From Symbiodinium natans (Eukaryota > Sar > Dinophyceae > Suessiales > Symbiodiniaceae), in assembly GCA_905221605.1 (NCBI GenBank), contig CAJNDS010000113.1, positions 1,699,082 through 1,763,081 on the forward strand: a stretch of DNA of 64,000 nucleotides. Reading direction: 5' to 3'. This document shows positions 59,601-64,000 of the stretch, piece by piece. The notes beneath the pieces were generated by a model. The model did no database searches, was not told the origin of the DNA, and worked only from the letters and a program-made list of their open reading frames with translations. The position numbers were made by a program, and so were the translations under genes. Positions within the stretch are counted from its first letter, which is position 1, and each line of letters starts with the position of its first letter.

Positions 59601-62540
59601 CTAAATCGAAGGAATCCTAGCCGCAAAGAACCATCACTATGCAGCCACAGCACAAGGCTTTGGCTTTCGGGGCTCCACTCCTCTACTGTCAACAGCTCAA
59701 AACCTGTCTTTCTTGAGGCGCGCGCGTCTGCGCTGAAGTTTATGCCGCTGCAGGAGCCGCCAGCAAAAGAGTTGCCCCAGCACCTGAAAAGAAGGTTCAT
59801 GCAGCGCTTGTCAATGTTAAGATGCAGTTTTGGCAATTGGGTCTTTGGCCTGGCTTCTCACATTCTGGGGATTTAATAGCGGGTTTCATTCTCCATGTCG
59901 GGCGACTCGCCGACACCCGTCTGGCGGTTGAAAGCCACGAACGCCTCGCCGTTCGTGACAACATCGGTGATGTGACCAACATTCACAGAGCTGCAGTCTC
60001 CGCCGTAGACTGAGTAGCCCCAGCATTGGATCGTGCCTGCGTTGCGGTTGAAGGCCACAAAGGCGTAGTTGCCAGCAATGATCTCGGTCACGCCTGTGAA
60101 GTCTATCGAAGAGCAGTCTCCACCGAAGAAGCCGTAGCCCCAGCAGTGCCCTGTACCCTGCGATGTGCTCAAGGCAGCAAATGCAAGCATGCCAGCATAG
60201 ACCTTGTCCACGTGTGTGAAGTCAACGGATGCACAGTTCCCTCCGTAGCTCGGATTTCCGAAGCACACGGCCCGGCCATTTGCCCGGTCGAAAGCCGCGA
60301 AGGCGTAGTCTGTGGCGTAGAGTTCTGACATGCCGGTGAAGTCAACACCTCCACAGTCGCCGCCTTGATCGAGCTTGCCCCAGCACTGGGCAGTTCCTGC
60401 TGCCTCGTTCCTCTGATGAATGAAGAAGGGCAAACATTATTGTTATGGTCAGCAGCGCCAGCAGTCTATCCCCCAACTTGAAGCCAAAAAACATCCACCA
60501 GACCCCAGGGCACGGCGATGTGCCTAGAACAACCTCTACAATCCTCCTTAGAAAGGCTGGGCGTCAATGCCAAGAAGACAAACCCATTCGCTTTGACGGC
60601 CGTAACGCCATTGAAGTCCACATCCGGGCAGCCTTTGAAGGCTTCGGCTTGCAGATGAAACAGCATCCCCTGCTGTAACCTACAGGAATAAGAGGACTTC
60701 CATTTCAATCTTGGGTTGCTTTATAGAGATCAGGGAACCAAACCCCCCCCCCCCACCCCGGAAACAAAAGAGGAAAAGAGGGCCTAGAGGAAACCCTAAA
60801 CCCTAAACCTGTGTACAGGGCTTTGCGCTGGCAAGCCCCCCCTAAACCCCCAAAGCCGAAGGTTCAGACTCCCAATCTCCCTGGGGTGTCAGGGACTGAG
60901 GGACTTAGGGACTTCAGGACTTGGGGTTCAGGGTTTGAGAAGGGTCAGAGTTCCTCATCAGAAACAAAAAAACAAGTCGAGACCGAATCAACCAGGCGGC
61001 TGCCGCCGTGCGTCGCATCACCCCAGCATGCACCCTTGCCTTGACGGGTGCCGAGAACCCTTACAACGACCCATCTTTCAAGAAAGAGCGATCGTGCAAT
61101 CTGCAACAAATCAGAGTATTGGGATGTTCCCCCTTCTACTAACAGCTCTTAATAGGGATTATAATAGGGGGTATTATAATCCCGATTAAGAACTGTTCGT
61201 ATAAGGGCAAATATCATGCATATATATATATATATACATGGTAACAACAATAACGACTTACTTATACACCTACACATTAAACTTAGTAAACAAAAGTCAA
61301 AAAACATGCAGGCAACCCTGGCGCCGAAATCCAAACCCAGGGAGCGGCAACCCCAAAGCCTGGGGCGTTCCCCCTTGTTCTACCCGTCCTCAATAAGGAT
61401 GATGGTAGCCCCCTATTATAGTCCATATTCAGGACTGTTAGAGTATAAGGGGGGACGTCCCAAACTAAAGCACTAAGGCCCTATACTCCTACGAGCCCTA
61501 AGCCCTGGAAACACCCCTCGCGTGTCCGGACACAACGCCGGTTAACCGCTATAAGCCCTTTAACCCCCCCCCCCCCAAAAAAAAAACCCTATAAAAGAAC
61601 ACACAAGAACAAATGACAACTAAGACCCCTAAGCCCCAAAGCTTCTATCCCTCCTCTAACCTTATGAGCCCTAAACCCTAAGAAAAGGGGCCTTAATAAT
61701 TAGAACACGGTCTTGGGGGTTATTATAATATAATTACAAACGGACCATATAAGGGAATACTGTTTGTAATTATTCCGACCCTATGTTAGACCCTCAGAGT
61801 CTGCCTGTGGCGTGGTTCACCACTGCGAAGGCTTTGTCCTCAGAGGACGGGGCATCGCACTTCGCATGTAGGGTTCAGGGTTTAATGGGGGGTTTGTAGG
61901 ATTTATGCGGTTTACAGGGTCTACAGGGTCTACAGGGTTTACAGGGTTTACAGGGTTTACAGGGTTGGGTTTACAGGGTTTACAGGGTTTACAGGGTTTA
62001 CAGGGTTTATGGGGTTTTGAGGGTGTTTAGGGTTTATAGGGTTCTGGGTTCAGGGTTGAAGGTTTGTAGGGTTTGCAGGGTTTACGCTTAGGGTTTGGCT
62101 GGGATGTGGAAAGGGAAAATGCAACTGATGAGATGCCAAACCTAAACCATGCCCTAAGCCCCAAGCCACGAAGCCAGAGAGATGATTTACATATTTCTGG
62201 ACGAGCCTTTCGAGCTTTTTCATTGCGAGATGAGGGTTTATAACTTGGGATGTTCCCCGGTATACAAACAGTCCTTCATAGGGATTGTAGTACCCCTAAT
62301 TATAATCCCGAATCCCGAGTAAGGACTGTTAGTATAAAGGAGAACATCCCAGTTTATCACAATTTAGGATTTGGCGCAACTTCTGGGTTTGTGTCATGAA
62401 GGTCAAAGCATAGTTTAGGGTTCTCAGGAGCTCGTACATTGGTTTTGCTCAGAGTGCTGACAGGGATCGTTGGAATACACCTCAATGTCGTTCACAGCAG
62501 TGGCAACGACGACACATGTCAACGCAAACAATCGTAGCAT
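54163..62540 (-). CDS. Secreted repeat protein: 10 CWG-GGDC repeats, Thr-rich stalk, Cys-rich end
   Basis: Thirteen exons: 62540-62469, 61838-61805, 61039-61004, 60632-60566, 60410-59907, 59783-59726, 59077-59023, 58473-58427, 58046-57941, 57580-57501, 56538-56482, 56085-56016 and 55880-54163. They sum to 2904 bases (967 residues plus stop) with every phase matching. Residues 1-15 (MLRLFALTCVVVATA) are a signal peptide. Residues ~16-410 hold ten repeats, most exactly 40 long. Each has C-W-G-x4-G-G-x-C, then VDFTGVT-like and AFVAF-like strands; the tenth lacks both cysteines. The pattern resembles RCC1/propeller blades, with one Cys pair per blade probably disulfide-bonded. Residues ~426-791 are Thr-rich, mucin-like. 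Residues ~792-967 are Cys-rich, then acidic. The protein is presumably extracellular or cell-surface; ligand and function are unknown. The 40-residue register holds across most splice junctions, which strongly supports the model. The last ~25 residues could be intron readthrough. Confidence 0.8.
54700..55770 (-). repeat. 123-bp / 90-bp coding minisatellite
   Basis: The word TCTCGGTCGTGCTGACC (+ strand) recurs with slight variation at 54768, 54891, 55104, 55317, 55440 and 55563. Intervals are 123, 213, 213, 123 and 123; 213 is 123 + 90. Both unit lengths are multiples of three, so the frame is kept: 41- and 30-residue Thr-rich units. Confidence 0.93.
56645..56692. repeat. (GA)n tract
   Basis: About 48 bp of GA dinucleotides within intron 10 of the repeat-protein gene. 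Confidence 0.92.
57262..57345. mobile_element. Small palindromic element in intron 10
   Basis: GGTACCTAAATGTTAGG and its inner copy CCTAAATGTTAGGTGCC, with GGGATCCGAAAAGGGACC. About 80 bp, MITE-like; termini uncertain. Confidence 0.4.
59308..59402. mobile_element. Palindromic element in intron 6
   Basis: GGGAGTAGCCTAGGAAAAAAAAG at the left is mirrored by AAAAAAGGGCCTACTCCCGG at the right, with GGGGATTATAGGGGAACCCC in the middle. About 95 bp. Confidence 0.65.
59907..60410 (-). CDS. Exon 5 of the repeat protein, four full repeats
   Basis: 504 bp, AG|GA acceptor and GT donor. It encodes four consecutive 40-residue repeats without interruption, with cores CWGKLDQGGDC, CFGNPSYGGNC, CWGYGFFGGDC and CWGYSVYGGDC. 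It defines the repeat consensus used to find the shorter exons. Confidence 0.88.
61119..61213. mobile_element. Palindromic element, family A, copy 8
   Basis: TTGGGATGTTCCCCCTTCTA at the left; the right end (GTATAAGGGCAAATATCATG) has decayed. It lies in intron 2 of the repeat-protein gene. Confidence 0.75.
61361..61463. mobile_element. Palindromic element, family A, copy 9
   Basis: TGGGGCGTTCCCCCTTGTTC mirrors GTATAAGGGGGGACGTCCCAA. The compensating change GCG/CGC near the ends keeps the pairing. Also in intron 2. Confidence 0.8.
61697..61785. mobile_element. AT-rich palindromic element in intron 2
   Basis: AATAATTAGAACACGGTC, ATTACAAACGGACC and GTTTGTAATTATTCCGACC form inverted pairs. About 90 bp. 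Confidence 0.5.
61905..62035. repeat. (GGGTTTACA)n tandem variant
   Basis: About ten 9-bp GGGTTTACA/GGGTCTACA units, a telomere-word derivative, in intron 1 of the repeat-protein gene. Confidence 0.92.
62245..62351. mobile_element. Palindromic element, family A, copy 10
   Basis: TTGGGATGTTCCCCGGTATA mirrors GTATAAAGGAGAACATCCCA, and CAGTCCTTCATAGGG mirrors AAGGACTG. It lies in intron 1 of the repeat-protein gene. Confidence 0.85.
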
Positions 62541-64000
62541 GGGCCAATTTCCAGCACTCTGGCTGAGATGTACCCTTAGCAGGCTAGAGGCACGCACCCT
62601 GAGCCCGTTCAAAATGCTTGCAGCGCAGACATGACTTAGGCAAGCCTTTCATTCAAAGATAGTCAGACAGATAGATGGATTCATGGGTAGGTAGCAGTGT
62701 AGGGCATCTCGGGCTGGAATCGGAGGACCTGATGCAGGGACGTCGAGGTTGAAGGAGTGGTCAGGACCACGCGTGGAGAGCGGAATCCAGTGTCACGCAG
62801 CGAGCTCCACAACATGTACCCACACAGCCTGTCAACACTAAACCCGGAACCCCCAGTCGCTGAGGCAGCTGCACAAGCCCTAATTACACCCCACACCCTA
62901 CGTCCCAAACCCGCGTGGGCTAGGGGGTCACTGGTAGCTCTCCATCGGCACCGGCGTAAAGCCAGAGGGCGGGGGCCTCGCGATGTCAGAGTTGAGGGGC
63001 CCGGGTAGGAGTTGAGGCTTCAAATGCGACGGGTTGGGGAACTGCAGGGCCTCAGGGTATCTGAATTCAGGGCCTCAAGGGCCATGGTCCTGGTGGGATC
63101 AGGGTTATGGCAGAGGGGGTTTCAGCCTCCTTTTCTTGCAGGATTGGATCGTTTGCAGGCAGAACAGCTCTGTGAGCAAGGCGCTCGCTACTGACTATCC
63201 GCACCAAGCTCTCCCCAACATGTTGCCTTTGAGCGGCGAGGTCCTTGCCATACATGGCTGCCTATGAGCCTACGAGGTTGTTGGACATTTCTGGGCATGC
63301 TCTCAAGAGGGTGACTTTCAAATGGTCTTAGAGTTGAGCTTGGCCTAAGCAACCCTAAAACCCTGAAGCCTGAACCCCAAACCCTGAACCCTGACCTCTG
63401 AACCCTGCACCGCAACAAAGCGGCGCGATACTTGCGGAGCTGCTTCTGAGTCAGCTCACGACAAGAGCTGTGGAATATGGGATTGAGGTTTAGTAAGGGT
63501 TTCTGCTTTAGGGGTGGTCAGTTTCCCCAAATCCGAAATCCCTATGAACTTGGAATGTCAACCAGATCACAAGGTATCTTCTTGCCACATACCGTGTGCA
63601 ACATTGAATTCTGCATCGGGTGCTGATCCAAACTCGTAAGATGTAAGAAAATCGTAAACCTCGACAGCCTTTAAACCGAAACCTTAAACCCTAAACCCTA
63701 AACCCTAGGGTTTAGGCTCGGCTCCGTGCGGAATCGTCTGACCCAAGGGCCCTGCAGAGGCAGACGCCGGCAGCCTGCTTGAGACCCCGAAGCCCTGTAG
63801 GGTTTAGGGCTGAGAGGGAAACAGTTGGGGGCTTCGGGTCTAAACCAAACAAAAAACCCTATAATTATAACCTAAACCCTAAACCCTAAGCGTCGCTTCG
63901 TGGGTCGTTTTTGGGGTTTTGGATTTTGGGCTTTAGGACCGTTTAGGGTTTAGGGTGAGGGCTTGCCCTTAGGCTCAAAATAGCTCGAACACCTTATATA
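62541..64000. other. Region upstream of the repeat-protein gene
   Basis: No gene recognised. It would hold the promoter and 5' leader of the - strand gene, but no TATA-like or trans-splicing leader sequence was identified. Telomere-like words occur near 63683-63715 and 63868-63890. Confidence 0.4.

Overview
The window looks like nuclear DNA of a dinoflagellate, most likely a symbiodiniacean-type alga. The evidence is indirect but consistent. Introns begin with GC or GA as often as GT, and almost all end AG|G. Plant-type telomere heptamers (TTTAGGG/CCCTAAA) are scattered everywhere on both strands. There is a Copia-type retroelement with a long Lys/Gly-rich gag linker, a short Cys-rich secreted protein of a kind I recall from these algae, and very many microsatellites. 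Two runs of exactly 100 N (19129-19228, 42619-42718) mark scaffold joins inside repeats. No rRNA, tRNA, CRISPR array or bacterial-style operon was recognised. Open frames without introns are mostly meaningless here, so host genes were modelled by joining short exons where reading frame, splice sites and protein-family pattern agree.

Layout. 1-10.2 kb: no firm gene; a CCCTAAA array at 2756-2846, coding-like fragments at 6.6-8.9 kb and an AT-rich island at 9.2-10.2 kb. 10.7-18.7 kb: a decayed Copia-type element on the + strand. Its gag, protease, SAP-like motif and integrase are in one frame; its reverse transcriptase (RT) is frameshifted and cut by a 124-bp minisatellite; its RNase H and a hydrophobic tail lie inverted on the - strand. 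19.2-22.6 kb: (CA)n arrays and two ~940-bp near-identical duplicates. 22.8-32.6 kb (-): a 13-exon histidine phosphatase gene with a signal sequence. 33.1-34.0 kb (-): a 3-exon Cys-rich secreted protein. 34.7-38.1 kb (-): exons of an unidentified gene. 42.2-43.6 kb: (CA)n, (CACG)n and (CACACG)n satellites around a gap. 44.1-44.7 kb (-): a possible small tail-anchored protein. 47.2-48.4 kb (-): exon-like stretches. 54.2-62.5 kb (-): the most striking gene, a 13-exon, 967-residue secreted protein. It has ten 40-residue repeats (C-W-G-x4-G-G-x-C), a Thr-rich stalk built of 41- and 30-residue repeats, and a Cys-rich C-terminus.

All well-supported host genes lie on the - strand, as expected for the unidirectional gene arrays of dinoflagellates; the retroelement is on the +. 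Introns and spacers carry families of ~100-bp palindromic elements (termini TTGGGATGTTCCCC or GGGGGTTTACGATA) that look like non-autonomous transposons. Two of the modelled genes and a possible third begin with signal or signal-anchor sequences, but I see no pathway linking them.
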